From Kitasatospora sp. Root107 (lineage in GTDB: Bacteria > Actinomycetota > Actinomycetes > Streptomycetales > Streptomycetaceae), in NCBI RefSeq assembly GCF_001424875.1, contig NZ_LMCT01000011.1, positions 227,982 to 278,198 of the forward strand: a stretch of DNA of 50,217 nt, in the 5' to 3' direction. Positions 1 to 11,155 of the stretch are shown piece by piece (positions within the stretch are counted from its first letter, which is position 1; each line of letters begins with the position of its first letter). Both the position numbers and the translations under genes were made by a program. The notes beneath the pieces were generated by a model that was given only the letters and a program-made list of their open reading frames with translations, did no database searches and was not told the DNA's origin.

Positions 1-19
1 GCGGCGCTTTCCGCCGGAG

Positions 20-110
20 GCGGGCGGCTGTCAAGGACGAGACGATCGCCCGCCGAACCGGCATGTCGCCGCGATCCTGATCGCGCTCAACGCCGAGGCA
101 CAGCAGCCCC
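20..110 (+). pseudogene. Remnant of a LuxR-type helix-turn-helix C-terminus
   Basis: Two overlapping forward frames hold pieces of what reads like a LuxR-type recognition domain. One frame gives VKDETIARRTGMSPRS followed by a stop near 80. Another continues with HVAAILIALNAEAQQP. In LuxR/GerE domains these two stretches are adjacent (DExIARRLGMSxRTVRRHVAxL), so the sequence looks like the end of such a gene carrying a small deletion or frameshift. The 5' part lies outside the window. The match is short and read by eye, so confidence is low. Confidence 0.35.
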
Positions 111-620
111 GTTGGAGTCCGTGGCGGTGTTGCCGAGGCCGACGGGGAGAAGTCGTCCGCCGGTCAGCCGGAGCAGTTCGTCCGCGGTCGTGGGGAAGAC
201 GGTGTGCGGGGTGCCGGCGGCGGCCCAGATCCTGGGGTAGTCCGTGAGGGCTTCGTCGACGACCGTGGGGAGCGGGTCGGGGTGGCCGACGGGGGCGACG
301 CCGCCGATCGCCTGTCCGGTGGCCTGGCGGACCTGCTCGGCCGTGGCGCGGCGGAGTTCGCCACGGCCCCAGCGGGTGGCGAGCCCCGCGGTGTCGACCT
401 TGTGGCGGCCGCTCGTGAGGACCAGGACGGGGACGTCGTCGGAGATGAAGACGAGGCTGTTGGCGATGGCACCGACTTCGCAACCCAAGGCGTTGGCCGC
501 CTCGGCGGCCGTCCGCGTCGATTCTGCCAACTGGCGGATCCCACCCGGGATTCCGGCCGTTGTCAGGGCGTCGGCCACCTGCTGACTGCGGGTGGGCAGG
601 GGTCCGCTCGGCGATGTCAT
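87..620 (-). CDS. YbaK/EbsC-family aminoacyl-tRNA deacylase
   Basis: This 177-residue protein looks like a stand-alone YbaK/ProX editing domain. The family hydrolyses mischarged aminoacyl-tRNAs such as Cys-tRNA(Pro) or Ala-tRNA(Pro) in the cytoplasm. Supporting features are the N-terminal AAEAANALGCEVGAIANSLVF segment followed by a V(P)VLVLTSGRHKVD strand, and the GQAIGGVAPVGH loop that is typical of these deacylases. The length is normal for the family. It starts at an ATG at 620 and is transcribed away from the XRE regulator at 738, with a 117-bp divergent region that contains a striking dyad. The exact tRNA substrate cannot be told from sequence. Confidence 0.85.
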   Translation of the reverse strand: MTSPSGPLPTRSQQVADALTTAGIPGGIRQLAESTRTAAEAANALGCEVGAIANSLVFISDDVPVLVLTSGRHKVDTAGLATRWGRGELRRATAEQVRQATGQAIGGVAPVGHPDPLPTVVDEALTDYPRIWAAAGTPHTVFPTTADELLRLTGGRLLPVGLGNTATDSNGAAVPRR

Positions 621-646
621 GCCAGTCCCTCGGGATCAGATGTTCG

Positions 647-680
647 CGTTCCGCAAACAGAACGTTCTGGATATGGAACG
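647..680. promoter_or_regulatory. Extended dyad: two tandem GTTC-N8-GAAC boxes
   Basis: The divergent region between the YbaK-like gene and the XRE-cupin gene has a perfect 12-bp palindrome (CAGAACGTTCTG, 658-669). It is flanked at equal distance by CGTTCC (647-652) and GGAACG (675-680), all centred at 663.5. The element can equally be read as two abutting GTTC-N8-GAAC boxes (648-663 and 664-679). It is the natural candidate operator for the XRE-cupin regulator, which is an inference from position. Confidence 0.6.
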
Positions 681-737
681 ATAGGCCGCGGTGGACAGCG
701 CAGTCAACGAGGCGCTGGCGAGGCGGGACGGGGAATC

Positions 738-1292
738 ATGGAACTGGCTGACCAGGTAGGTCGCCGCATGAGGGAGCTGCGGATCGAGCGGGGACTGTCG
801 CTGTCCGAGCTGGCCCGGCGGTCGGGGGTCGGCAAGGGCACGCTCTCGGAGTTGGAGAGCGGCGGGCGCAATCCCACGCTGGAGACCCTGTACGCGCTCA
901 CCACCGCGCTCGACACCCCCCTCAGTTCGGTCCTGATCGGTACGGCGGCGGGCGCCTGGATCTCGGGCAGCGCGGTGGACGCGGTCCTGACCGAGCGCTT
1001 CGAGGACGCGGCCGCGACCAATGAGGTGTACCGCGTGCGGATCCGCGCCGGCACGGTCCAGCAGTCCGCCGCGCACGCCCCCGGCACCGAGGAGCACATG
1101 GTCGTCCTGGCGGGTACCGCCCGCCTCGGTGACGTCTCGTCACCCCGCCTGGTGAGCGCCGGCGAACACGCCCACTGGGCCGCCGACGTCCCGCATCTGT
1201 ACGCCGCACCGGCCGGCGACGTCGAGGCCGTCCTGATCGTGCGCTACCCGGCGGCGGCAGGTACCTCCGGCAAGGACCGGCCCGATGAGTGA
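738..1292 (+). CDS. XRE-family regulator with C-terminal cupin domain
   Basis: This 184-residue protein has an N-terminal helix-turn-helix (residues about 5-60, with LSLSELARRSGVGKGTLSELESG) followed by a cupin-like sensor domain (about 75-175). Proteins of this architecture bind DNA as dimers and sense a small ligand through the cupin barrel. I chose the ATG at 738 because the HTH begins directly after it; the upstream extension of the open frame has no homology character. The stop codon overlaps the start of the BenE transporter by 8 bp, so the two are translationally coupled and the regulator probably controls that transporter. A dyad in the promoter region may be its autoregulatory operator. 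The ligand is unknown; an aromatic acid would fit the neighbour. Confidence 0.87.
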   Translation: MELADQVGRRMRELRIERGLSLSELARRSGVGKGTLSELESGGRNPTLETLYALTTALDTPLSSVLIGTAAGAWISGSAVDAVLTERFEDAAATNEVYRVRIRAGTVQQSAAHAPGTEEHMVVLAGTARLGDVSSPRLVSAGEHAHWAADVPHLYAAPAGDVEAVLIVRYPAAAGTSGKDRPDE

Positions 1293-2565
1293 GATCGACC
1301 GGACGTTACGCCGGATCGCGCCGGCCTCCGCTGTGGTCGCCGGGCTGATCGCGGTGCTGGTGGGAGTCGTCAGTTCCGCCGCGATCGTCTTCACTGCCGC
1401 CAAGGCGGCGGGAGCGGGCCCGCGCGAGCTCGGCTCCTGGATGCTGGCCCTCGGTGTCGGTATGGGGGTCACCTGTGTCGGACTCTCGCTGCGCTACCGG
1501 GCGCCGGTGGTCACGGCCTGGTCCACTCCGGGTGCGGCCCTGCTCGCGTCCGGGCTCGACGGGGTGACGATGCCGCAGGCCGTCGGAGCCTTTCTCATCT
1601 CGGCGGTGCTGATCCTGCTCAGCGGGCTGACGGGCTGGTTCGAGCGGGTCATGGGCCGGATCCCGGTGCCGCTGGCGGCGGGGCTGCTGGCCGGGGTGCT
1701 CGTCCGGTTCGGCACGGGGCTGTTCAGCAGCATGGACGGTCACTTCACCGTCGTGTTCGCCATCTTCGTGGTCTATCTGGCGGGCCGACGGCTGCTGCCC
1801 AGGTACGCGATCTTCGGGGCGCTCGCGGCGGGTGTCGCGGTCGCGGCCGCACAGGGCTCGTTGCAGCCCGGCCGGATCCGTTTCGCGTTCGCCGAACCGG
1901 TCTTCACCGCTCCGGCGTTCTCCTGGCAGGTGACCGTCAGCGTCGCACTGCCGCTGTTCGTGGTGACGATGGCCTCGCAGAACCTGCCGGGGGTCGCGGT
2001 CCTGCGGGGCGACGGGTACGGACGGGTGCCCGTGTCGCCGCTGATCAGCTGGACCGGGGTCACCAACGTGCTGCTGGCGCCCTTCGGTTGCTTCGGCCTG
2101 AATCTCGCGGCCATCACGGCGGCCATCTGCACGGGGCCGCAGGCACACGAGGACCGGAGCCGGCGCTATCTGGCCGGCGTCTGGGCGGGGCTGTTCTACC
2201 TGTGCGTGGGCGTCTTCGGCGGGACTGTCAGCTCGCTGCTGGCCGCGATGCCCACCGCGCTGATCGTCGGCATCGCCGGAGTCGGGCTGCTCGGCACCAT
2301 CGGGAACTCGCTGTCCGCCGCGCTCTCGGACGACGGTTTCCGGGAGGCCGCCGTCATCACCTTTCTGGCCACCGCGTCCGGCGTGACACTGCTCGGCGTC
2401 GGCTCCGCGTTCTGGGGGCTGCTGGCCGGGGCACTGACCATCGCGGTCACCCGCGGACGCCGGCCGCGCAGACCGCTGCCACCCGCCGTGCAGTCCGACG
2501 TCACCTCATCCGAAGCCAGCTCGCCCGAGTATTCGAACATGTCAACTGCCAGTCCCAGCCGCTGA
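1285..2565 (+). CDS. BenE-family benzoate/H+ symporter-like transporter
   Basis: This is a 426-residue polytopic membrane protein with about 11-12 hydrophobic segments. Family features include the N-terminal helix with GVVSSAAIVFTAAKAAG, the SLRYRAPVVTAWSTPGAALL motif and the NLPGVAVLRGDGY segment typical of BenE. Characterised BenE members import benzoate with protons; the real substrate here is not known. The start overlaps the upstream XRE-cupin gene by 8 bp, which supports a two-gene operon. Codon 8 is a rare TTA (1306-1308), so translation could depend on the bldA tRNA. The C-terminal 30 residues are polar and probably cytoplasmic. Confidence 0.88.
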   Translation: MSEIDRTLRRIAPASAVVAGLIAVLVGVVSSAAIVFTAAKAAGAGPRELGSWMLALGVGMGVTCVGLSLRYRAPVVTAWSTPGAALLASGLDGVTMPQAVGAFLISAVLILLSGLTGWFERVMGRIPVPLAAGLLAGVLVRFGTGLFSSMDGHFTVVFAIFVVYLAGRRLLPRYAIFGALAAGVAVAAAQGSLQPGRIRFAFAEPVFTAPAFSWQVTVSVALPLFVVTMASQNLPGVAVLRGDGYGRVPVSPLISWTGVTNVLLAPFGCFGLNLAAITAAICTGPQAHEDRSRRYLAGVWAGLFYLCVGVFGGTVSSLLAAMPTALIVGIAGVGLLGTIGNSLSAALSDDGFREAAVITFLATASGVTLLGVGSAFWGLLAGALTIAVTRGRRPRRPLPPAVQSDVTSSEASSPEYSNMSTASPSR

Positions 2566-2567
2566 GA

Positions 2568-2580
2568 TGACGGACCGTCA
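2568..2580. promoter_or_regulatory. TGACGGACCGTCA palindrome upstream of the leu leader
   Basis: A 13-bp palindrome, TGACG-GAC-CGTCA, lies 3 bp after the BenE stop codon. It is about 25 bp upstream of a -10-like TATAAG (2606-2611), so it would overlap the -35 region of the leuA leader promoter. An almost identical palindrome (TGACGGAACGTCA) occurs at 4586-4598 before the luciferase-like gene. The regulator is unknown. Confidence 0.5.
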
Positions 2581-2610
2581 GCTGGGGATACCCGGAAGAC
2601 TTGGTTATAA

Positions 2611-4579
<1,969 letters not shown>

Positions 4580-4585
4580 GAGATC

Positions 4586-4598
4586 TGACGGAACGTCA
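4586..4598. promoter_or_regulatory. TGACGGAACGTCA palindrome upstream of the luciferase-like gene
   Basis: TGACG-GAA-CGTCA, extended by one or two paired bases on each side (TCTGACG at 4584-4590 with CGTCAGA at 4594-4600), lies 77 bp upstream of the oxidoreductase start. It differs by one base from the palindrome at 2568-2580. A shared repressor for leuA and this gene is possible but unproven. Confidence 0.45.
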
Positions 4599-4674
4599 GA
4601 ACCGTTGCAGCGTCCCGACGGGTCGGCCCCACGCCATGACCGCCCCCCGAGCCGGGGAGCGGAGAGGAGGACGG

Positions 4675-5598
4675 ATGGATCTGCGGATACTCACCGAGCC
4701 GCAGCGGGGTGCGGACTATCCCACCCTGCTGCGAGTGGCCCGGCATGCCGAGCAGCTCGGCTTCGACGGCTTCTTCCGGTCGGACCACTACCTGAAGGTC
4801 GCCCCGGGCGCTGCCCTGCCCGGCCCCACCGACGCCTGGATCACGCTGGCCGGACTCGCCCGCGAGACCAGCCGGATCACCCTCGGCACCATGATGACGG
4901 CGAGTACGTTCCGGCTGCCCGGCGTCCTCGCCGTCCAGGTCGCACAGGTGGACCAGATGTCGGGCGGACGCATCGAACTCGGCCTGGGCGCAGGCTGGTT
5001 CGAGCGCGAGCACCTGGCGTACGGCATTCCCTTCCCGACCGCCCGGTTCGACCGGTTGGAGGAGCAGCTGGAGATCCTCACCGGGATGTGGGACACCCCG
5101 GGGGGCGAGCTGTTCCAGTACGAGGGGCAGCACTACCGGCTGGTGGACTGCCCGGCGTTGCCCAAGCCCGTACGGGGACGGGTGCCGGTGCTGATCGGCG
5201 GCCGCGGTGCCCGGCGAACCCCGGCGCTGGCCGCCCGGTTCGCCGACGAGTTCAACGTGCCGTTCGGCTCACCCGAGGACACCGGGGACCAGTTCCGCCG
5301 GGTGCGGGAAGCAGCCGAAGCCGCCGGACGCGACCCGCGGACGCTGGTGTACTCGGCGGCCCTGACCGTGTGCGTCGGCCGGGACGGCGCCGAAGTCACG
5401 CGGCGGGCCGCGGCGATCGACCGCGACGAGGCGGACCTTCGGGCGACCGGGCTCGCGGGCACCCCCGACGAGGTCCTGAAGACCTTGGACCGCTACCGGG
5501 CGGCCGGTGCGTCGAGAATCTACCTCCAGATCCTCGACCTGGCCGATCTCGGTCAGCTGGACCTGATCGCCGACCAGGTCGCCACCCAACTGCCATGA
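4675..5598 (+). CDS. Luciferase-like (LLM) F420-dependent oxidoreductase
   Basis: This 307-residue TIM-barrel protein belongs to the bacterial luciferase-like superfamily, whose actinobacterial members usually use coenzyme F420 or FMN. Visible signatures are the N-terminal AEQLGFDGFFRSDHYL strand-helix, the TLGTMMTASTFRLPGVLA segment, the QVDQMSGGRIELGLGAGWFEREH stretch lining the cofactor site and the VPVLIGGRGARRTPALAARFADEFN motif. I chose the ATG at 4675 because a strong GGAGAGGAGG ribosome site lies at 4661-4670; an in-frame ATG at 4636 adds 13 residues without any family match. The substrate is unknown. It ends 13 bp from the convergent MFS gene. Confidence 0.87.
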   Translation: MDLRILTEPQRGADYPTLLRVARHAEQLGFDGFFRSDHYLKVAPGAALPGPTDAWITLAGLARETSRITLGTMMTASTFRLPGVLAVQVAQVDQMSGGRIELGLGAGWFEREHLAYGIPFPTARFDRLEEQLEILTGMWDTPGGELFQYEGQHYRLVDCPALPKPVRGRVPVLIGGRGARRTPALAARFADEFNVPFGSPEDTGDQFRRVREAAEAAGRDPRTLVYSAALTVCVGRDGAEVTRRAAAIDRDEADLRATGLAGTPDEVLKTLDRYRAAGASRIYLQILDLADLGQLDLIADQVATQLP

Positions 5599-5611
5599 CC
5601 CGGCCGGGCGT

Positions 5612-7171
5612 TCAGGGCCTGGCAGCGGCGCGACGCAGTCCGAGGCCGATGAACACGGCAGCGACCAGCACCAACACCGCGTCCGCGCCGACCCCCAGCC
5701 GGGTACCCGCCAGCACGGCCGTCCTGAAGTCCTCGCCCGCGTCCTCCAGACTGCCTGCCCGGCCCGCCGCGAGCGCGCCGAGCACCGGGATGCCGATCGT
5801 GATGCCGATCTGCTGCGCACTGGTCACCAGTCCGGTGGCCAGGCCCTGTTCACGGTCGGTCAGGCCCGAGGTGGCGGTAATGCCGTACGAGACCACCGCC
5901 GACATATGGCCCACGGACGCGAGGACCAGCGCGGTGACGGCCAGCCAGATGCCGTCGTCCGCGGGCAGGAACACCAGCGCCGCCGTGCACACGGACTGCA
6001 CCGTGAGCCCGGCGACCAGCGTCGTCCGGGCCCCGAGGGCGGCGACGATCCGGGAGGCCGTCATCCCGGTGCCGGCCAGCACGATGCCCTGCACTCCGAA
6101 GACCAGGCTGGTCTCGAAGGCCGAAAGACCGAGCACCTCCTGGAGGTAGAGCGTGAGCAGGAAGATCACCGAGCTCATCATCGAGAACGTCGCCAGCCCG
6201 CCCAGGTTGCCGAACGCGACCCTGGGCCGGCGCAGCATCCGGAGCGAGACCAGCGGCTCGGCAGCCCGGTTCTCGACGGCCACGAACGCCGCCAGCAGCA
6301 GCCCGCCGAGCACCAGCGCGGCGATCACCTCGGGCTCGCCGAACCCCTGGTCAGCAGCGGTGGACAGGGCGTAGATGACACTCAGCAGACCGCCCGTGAC
6401 GGTCACCGCACCCGGCAGGTCCAGTCGCGGCCGCCCGGCGGGCCGGCTCTCGGTGAGCAGGGCCGGAGCGGCGACTGCGACGAGCGCACCCGCGCCGGCC
6501 AGCAGGGCCATGGTGGACCGCCAGCCCAGATGGTCGGTCATCACCCCGCCGACCAGCATGCCGACCGTGAAGCCCAGCGAGAGGATCGTGCCGTTGACCG
6601 CCAGTGCCCTGTTCCGCTGCGGGCCCTCCGGGAACGTCGTGGTCAGCAGGGACATACCGGTCGGTACGACCGCCGCCGCCCCCAGGCCCTGCAGGGCGCG
6701 TGCGGCCAGGAACGGCACGGTACCCCACGCGGCGGCGGCCAGGACGGAGGCCAGGGTGAACACGGCAAGGCCGATGACGAACAGCCGCCGCCGGCCGAAC
6801 AGATCGGCGATCCGCCCGAAGAGCAGCAGAAACCCGCCCGACGGCAGGGCGAACGCGGTGATGGCCCACTGGAGATCGGCCTGGCCCATGGTCAGGTCGG
6901 CGCCGAGCACCGGCAGCGCCACATTCAGGATCGAGAAGTCGAGCGCGATGATGAACTGCGCCGCGCACAGCAGTACGAGCGTCAGCTGCGCGCGACCGGT
7001 GAGCCGGTCGTCGCTGGCGGGGCCGGTGGCGATCTGCTGACCGAGCGCTTCCCGGAGATGTCCGGGACCGGCGCCAGGGTGGTCGTCATGATCACAGGCT
7101 CCGCCACCCCGGACAGATGCGAAAGACGCTGCCTGTGCTGGTGGTGCCACCACCAGCCGGGCCGACACCAC
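5612..7171 (-). CDS. DHA2-family MFS drug exporter, doubtful 5' end
   Basis: This is an MFS drug:proton antiporter of the 14-helix EmrB/QacA type. The body is clear: ALDFSILNVALPVLGADL in helix 1, LLLFGRIADLFGRRRLFVIG (motif A) and the C-terminal helices up to FIGLGLRRAAA. The 5' end is not clear. In the body's frame the only starts are GTG codons at 7150-7171, which leave almost no room before the divergent regulator. The ATG at 7089, preceded by a plausible GGCGGAG site, opens a different frame (MTTTLAPVPDISGKRSVSRS...) that looks like a normal polar N-terminus but stops at 6982. A one-base shift near 7000 would join the two. A genuine frameshift, a sequencing error or a GTG start are all possible. 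Confidence 0.85.
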   Translation of the reverse strand: MVSARLVVAPPAQAASFASVRGGGACDHDDHPGAGPGHLREALGQQIATGPASDDRLTGRAQLTLVLLCAAQFIIALDFSILNVALPVLGADLTMGQADLQWAITAFALPSGGFLLLFGRIADLFGRRRLFVIGLAVFTLASVLAAAAWGTVPFLAARALQGLGAAAVVPTGMSLLTTTFPEGPQRNRALAVNGTILSLGFTVGMLVGGVMTDHLGWRSTMALLAGAGALVAVAAPALLTESRPAGRPRLDLPGAVTVTGGLLSVIYALSTAADQGFGEPEVIAALVLGGLLLAAFVAVENRAAEPLVSLRMLRRPRVAFGNLGGLATFSMMSSVIFLLTLYLQEVLGLSAFETSLVFGVQGIVLAGTGMTASRIVAALGARTTLVAGLTVQSVCTAALVFLPADDGIWLAVTALVLASVGHMSAVVSYGITATSGLTDREQGLATGLVTSAQQIGITIGIPVLGALAAGRAGSLEDAGEDFRTAVLAGTRLGVGADAVLVLVAAVFIGLGLRRAAARP

Positions 7172-7197
7172 CAGCGCTCGATGAGGTCAACGAGGGG

Positions 7198-8055
7198 ATG
7201 TGCAGCGTGACTTCGACTGTCCGGACAACGGCGCCCCGGGCCGAACTCAGGGATTTCCTGCGCAGTCGGCGGGCCCGGATCACGCCTGCGGAGGTGGGTC
7301 TTCCGACGGCCGGCCGGCGGCGCAGCCCCGGCCTGCGGCGGGAGGACGTCGCGGCGCTGGCCGGGGTCGGCCACTCCTGGTACCAGTGGCTGGAGCAGGG
7401 CCGCGACATCGCCGTGTCGGCGCAGGTCCTAAACGCGGTGTCGCGGGTACTCCGCCTGGACGACGCCGAGCGGCGCCACCTGTACGTACTGGCGGAACTC
7501 AACCCTCCGCTGCCGGACGCGGCACCGAGGATCGCGTACTGCGAAGAGCTCCAACGGCTGGTCGAGGCCTGGGGTCCGCACCCGGCGACCATGCTCGACC
7601 GCCACTGGAACCACGTGGCGTGGAACGAGTCGGCACGGCTTGCGCTCGGACTGCCGGGCGCCGAGCGCAACTGCCTGGTGGGTTTCTTCCACGACCAGCG
7701 GTTCCGGCGTGGGGACGGCCGGGCCCGGTCCTGGGAACGGGTCGCGCCGGCGGTGGTCGCCGCGTTCCGCGCGTCCGCCGCCGAGCGGCCCGACGACGAG
7801 GGTTTCCGCGAGGTGGTCAGTGAACTGAGCCGTACCAGCGCGGAGTTCGCCGAACTGTGGGCGCGCCTGGATATCCAGGAGGCCGGGGTGATCGTCAACG
7901 AGGTCGAGCATCCGGTCGTCGGCGCGCTCAGTTTCGAGAGCAGTCAACTGCGGCTCCCCGCACGGCCCGACCTGACCGTGGTGCTCTACAACCCGCTCGC
8001 TGGAACGGATACCGCACAGAAGGTGGGATGGCTGCTGTCCGGGGATTCGGCATGA
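7198..8055 (+). CDS. XRE/MmyB-type transcriptional regulator
   Basis: This protein of about 285 residues has an N-terminal helix-turn-helix (RRSPGLRREDVAALAGVGHSWYQWLEQG, about residues 40-67) and a C-terminal MmyB-like ligand-binding domain (about 105-270, with HPATMLDRHWNHVAWNESA and LPARPDLTVVLYNPL). MmyB-type regulators are common in actinomycetes and often act locally. The ATG at 7198 and a GTG at 7207 are both in frame; GAGGGG (7192-7197) is better spaced for the GTG. It is divergent from the MFS exporter, so it most likely controls that exporter. It is also the nearest regulator to the biosynthetic cluster that starts 330 bp downstream. Confidence 0.85.
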   Translation: MCSVTSTVRTTAPRAELRDFLRSRRARITPAEVGLPTAGRRRSPGLRREDVAALAGVGHSWYQWLEQGRDIAVSAQVLNAVSRVLRLDDAERRHLYVLAELNPPLPDAAPRIAYCEELQRLVEAWGPHPATMLDRHWNHVAWNESARLALGLPGAERNCLVGFFHDQRFRRGDGRARSWERVAPAVVAAFRASAAERPDDEGFREVVSELSRTSAEFAELWARLDIQEAGVIVNEVEHPVVGALSFESSQLRLPARPDLTVVLYNPLAGTDTAQKVGWLLSGDSA

Positions 8056-8382
8056 CCTGGGTCACATCTGCACCCGGGCGGGTGGGGCCGCCGGACGCCG
8101 GCCTGGCGGCCGTGCGAAAGCTGTCCATATTCTGGTCAACCCGATACTTCGTCAACTTGCTTTGACCAGCGCAGATGTGGTGCGTAGCCAGGTAGTTGCT
8201 GTGCGCTCTTGATATGGCCGACAGGAGGTGCGAGGGTTGGTCCACCGATCACGAACATGTCTGACCCGAGCTACCTGTGCCAGGTCCGGCAGTTGTTCGA
8301 GAGGCCTATCGACGGCCCCACAAAAGCGCGTGCGGGACTCCGCGCCTGATTTCTTCCTTTGCAGCCAACTCGGGGGAGTCTG
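8056..8382. other. Intergenic leader of the biosynthetic cluster
   Basis: This 327-bp region is less GC-rich than its surroundings and has no convincing ORF. It contains an inverted repeat CTGGTCAA (8132-8139) / TTGACCAG (8162-8169), a nested CGTCAA-N6-TTGACC dyad (8150-8167) and a long-range 9-bp inverted pair (8063-8071 with 8171-8179). It ends in the ribosome site of the aminotransferase. It is the expected promoter region of block A. I could not place -35/-10 boxes with confidence. Confidence 0.5.
8150..8167. promoter_or_regulatory. CGTCAA-N6-TTGACC dyad before block A
   Basis: Half-sites CGTCAA (8150-8155) and TTGACC (8162-8167) lie about 215 bp before the first gene of block A. A related dyad, CGTCAA-N8-TTGACG, precedes block B at 18341-18360. 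This may be a shared operator, but the half-site spacing differs by two bases. Confidence 0.35.
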
Positions 8383-9762
<1,380 letters not shown>

Positions 9763-9813
9763 CGCCTCCGCACGCCCTCCCCCGGGCGTCCACGACACCA
9801 CCCTGGAGATCAT

Positions 9814-10713
9814 GTGCTGAGCACCCGGACGCGCCGCTTCGTCGGCGCGTACACCACCCTTCTCACCCCCTTCGACGCCTCCGGCGCCGTCGACGAGGTG
9901 GCGCTGCGCCGCCTGGTCGACTTCCAGATCGACAACGGCGTCACCCGGCTGTGTCCCAACGGTGTGACCGGCGAGGCGGCGGCCCTCACCGACGAGGAGA
10001 AGCTGCGGATCACCCGGATCTGCGTGGAGCAGGCAGCCGGGCGCGCCATGGTCATTCCCGACATCGGCACCGAGAACCTGACCCGCACCCTGGAGCTGGC
10101 GAAGGAGGCCGAGAAACTCGGCGCCGACGCCGTACTCGCCTTCACCCCGTACCTCGACCCGCCCACCGAGCGCGGTCTGGTGGCGTATTTCCGCCTGGTT
10201 GCGGACGCCGTCACGATCCCGCTGCTGATGCACAACCTGCCGGGCCGTACGACGGTCGACATCTCGCCCAGTCAGGTCGCCGAGCTGGCGAACCACCCGA
10301 ACATCATCGGGATGAAAGAGGGAAACCAGGACATCGTGCGGATGCGCCGGGTGATCCACCTGGTGCGCGACACCGATTTCGTGGTACTCGCCGGTAATGA
10401 CTTCACCGCCCTTCCCGCCCTGTTGCTGGGCGGCCACGGCCATGTCTCGGTGGCGGCCAACGTCATTCCCCGGCAGAGCCGATCCATCGTGGAGGCCGCC
10501 CTCGCCGGTGATTTCGCCACCGCGCGCGATCTCTACCTGAAGTACGCGGAGTTCTACCGCGGAATCTATTTCGCGACGAATCCCATCGCACTCAAGAAGG
10601 CCTTCTCGCTTGCCCAGTTCGAGGTCGGTGACCCGCGTCTGCCGCTGACCCCGCTGCCGGAGGACCGCTTCGGCGAGCTCGAAACAATCATGAAGGACTG
10701 CGAACTCCTCTGA
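9814..10713 (+). CDS. DapA/NanA-superfamily class I aldolase, Tyr-to-His variant
   Basis: This 299-residue TIM-barrel protein belongs to the dihydrodipicolinate synthase/N-acetylneuraminate lyase family, which forms a Schiff base with pyruvate and adds or removes an aldehyde. The Schiff-base Lys168 is seen in IIGMKEGNQD, the substrate loop reads NGVTGEAA, and the YNxPxR motif reads HNLPGRT. The Tyr that shuttles protons in the family is therefore His140. This argues against a plain DapA and for a specialised aldolase, dehydratase or decarboxylase. The start is GTG 9814 (GGAG about 5 bases upstream); an ATG at 9812 reads into a stop at once. As second gene of block A it probably builds or cleaves a 2-oxo acid that the aminotransferase handles. 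Confidence 0.9.
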   Translation: MLSTRTRRFVGAYTTLLTPFDASGAVDEVALRRLVDFQIDNGVTRLCPNGVTGEAAALTDEEKLRITRICVEQAAGRAMVIPDIGTENLTRTLELAKEAEKLGADAVLAFTPYLDPPTERGLVAYFRLVADAVTIPLLMHNLPGRTTVDISPSQVAELANHPNIIGMKEGNQDIVRMRRVIHLVRDTDFVVLAGNDFTALPALLLGGHGHVSVAANVIPRQSRSIVEAALAGDFATARDLYLKYAEFYRGIYFATNPIALKKAFSLAQFEVGDPRLPLTPLPEDRFGELETIMKDCELL

Positions 10714-10772
10714 ATTCAGGGCGAGTTCCACCCGCAGCCAGTCGAACCCACTACGGATGAGGACGAACAGGA

Positions 10773-11150
10773 ATGAACCCACTTCTCGATGTGGCCGCCA
10801 TGACCGAGGGTGTGTACGGCGGCGACGTCGTACGGTCGCTGCTCTACGCCGCGGCCGACAGTCCGGGCAGCCGGGTCGTGCGCGTCGCCGTGGCGAGCGC
10901 GGAGCCCGGCAAGGGCGGCCAGGTGCACCACCACCCGAAGACCGACGAGACGTACTTCATCATCGCGGGCCAGGCCGAACTGGAGTTCGACGGCGAGCTG
11001 TACCAGCTCTCGCCGTCCTCCTGCGTCCGGATCCCGCGCGGCACCAAGCACCGGATCTCCAACACCGGTACGGAGACGCTGCGTTACCTGGCCTTCCACA
11101 TCGGCGACGCCGAGTTCGCCGACGCGGTAGAGCACGTCAAGGCGGGCTGA
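10773..11150 (+). CDS. Small single-domain cupin
   Basis: This 125-residue protein is one conserved cupin barrel. Metal-binding motif 1 is visible as HHHPKTDETYFIIAGQAELEFDG and motif 2 as PRGTKHRISNTG. Such small cupins act as epimerases, isomerases, dioxygenases or metal-dependent lyases; nothing here picks one. The start is an ATG with a GGA-type site. It is followed after 5 bp by the Gfo/Idh dehydrogenase, so it belongs to the block A operon. Confidence 0.85.
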   Translation: MNPLLDVAAMTEGVYGGDVVRSLLYAAADSPGSRVVRVAVASAEPGKGGQVHHHPKTDETYFIIAGQAELEFDGELYQLSPSSCVRIPRGTKHRISNTGTETLRYLAFHIGDAEFADAVEHVKAG

Positions 11151-11155
11151 CCCTG

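Noticed and set aside
204..737. Upstream extension of the XRE-cupin frame
   Set aside because: It lies antisense to the YbaK-like gene and has no homology character. The HTH starts directly after ATG 738.
8063..8179. Long-range 9-bp inverted pair around the block A promoter
   Set aside because: A 9-bp match with about 100 bp between arms is weak on its own and could occur by chance; kept only as a note.
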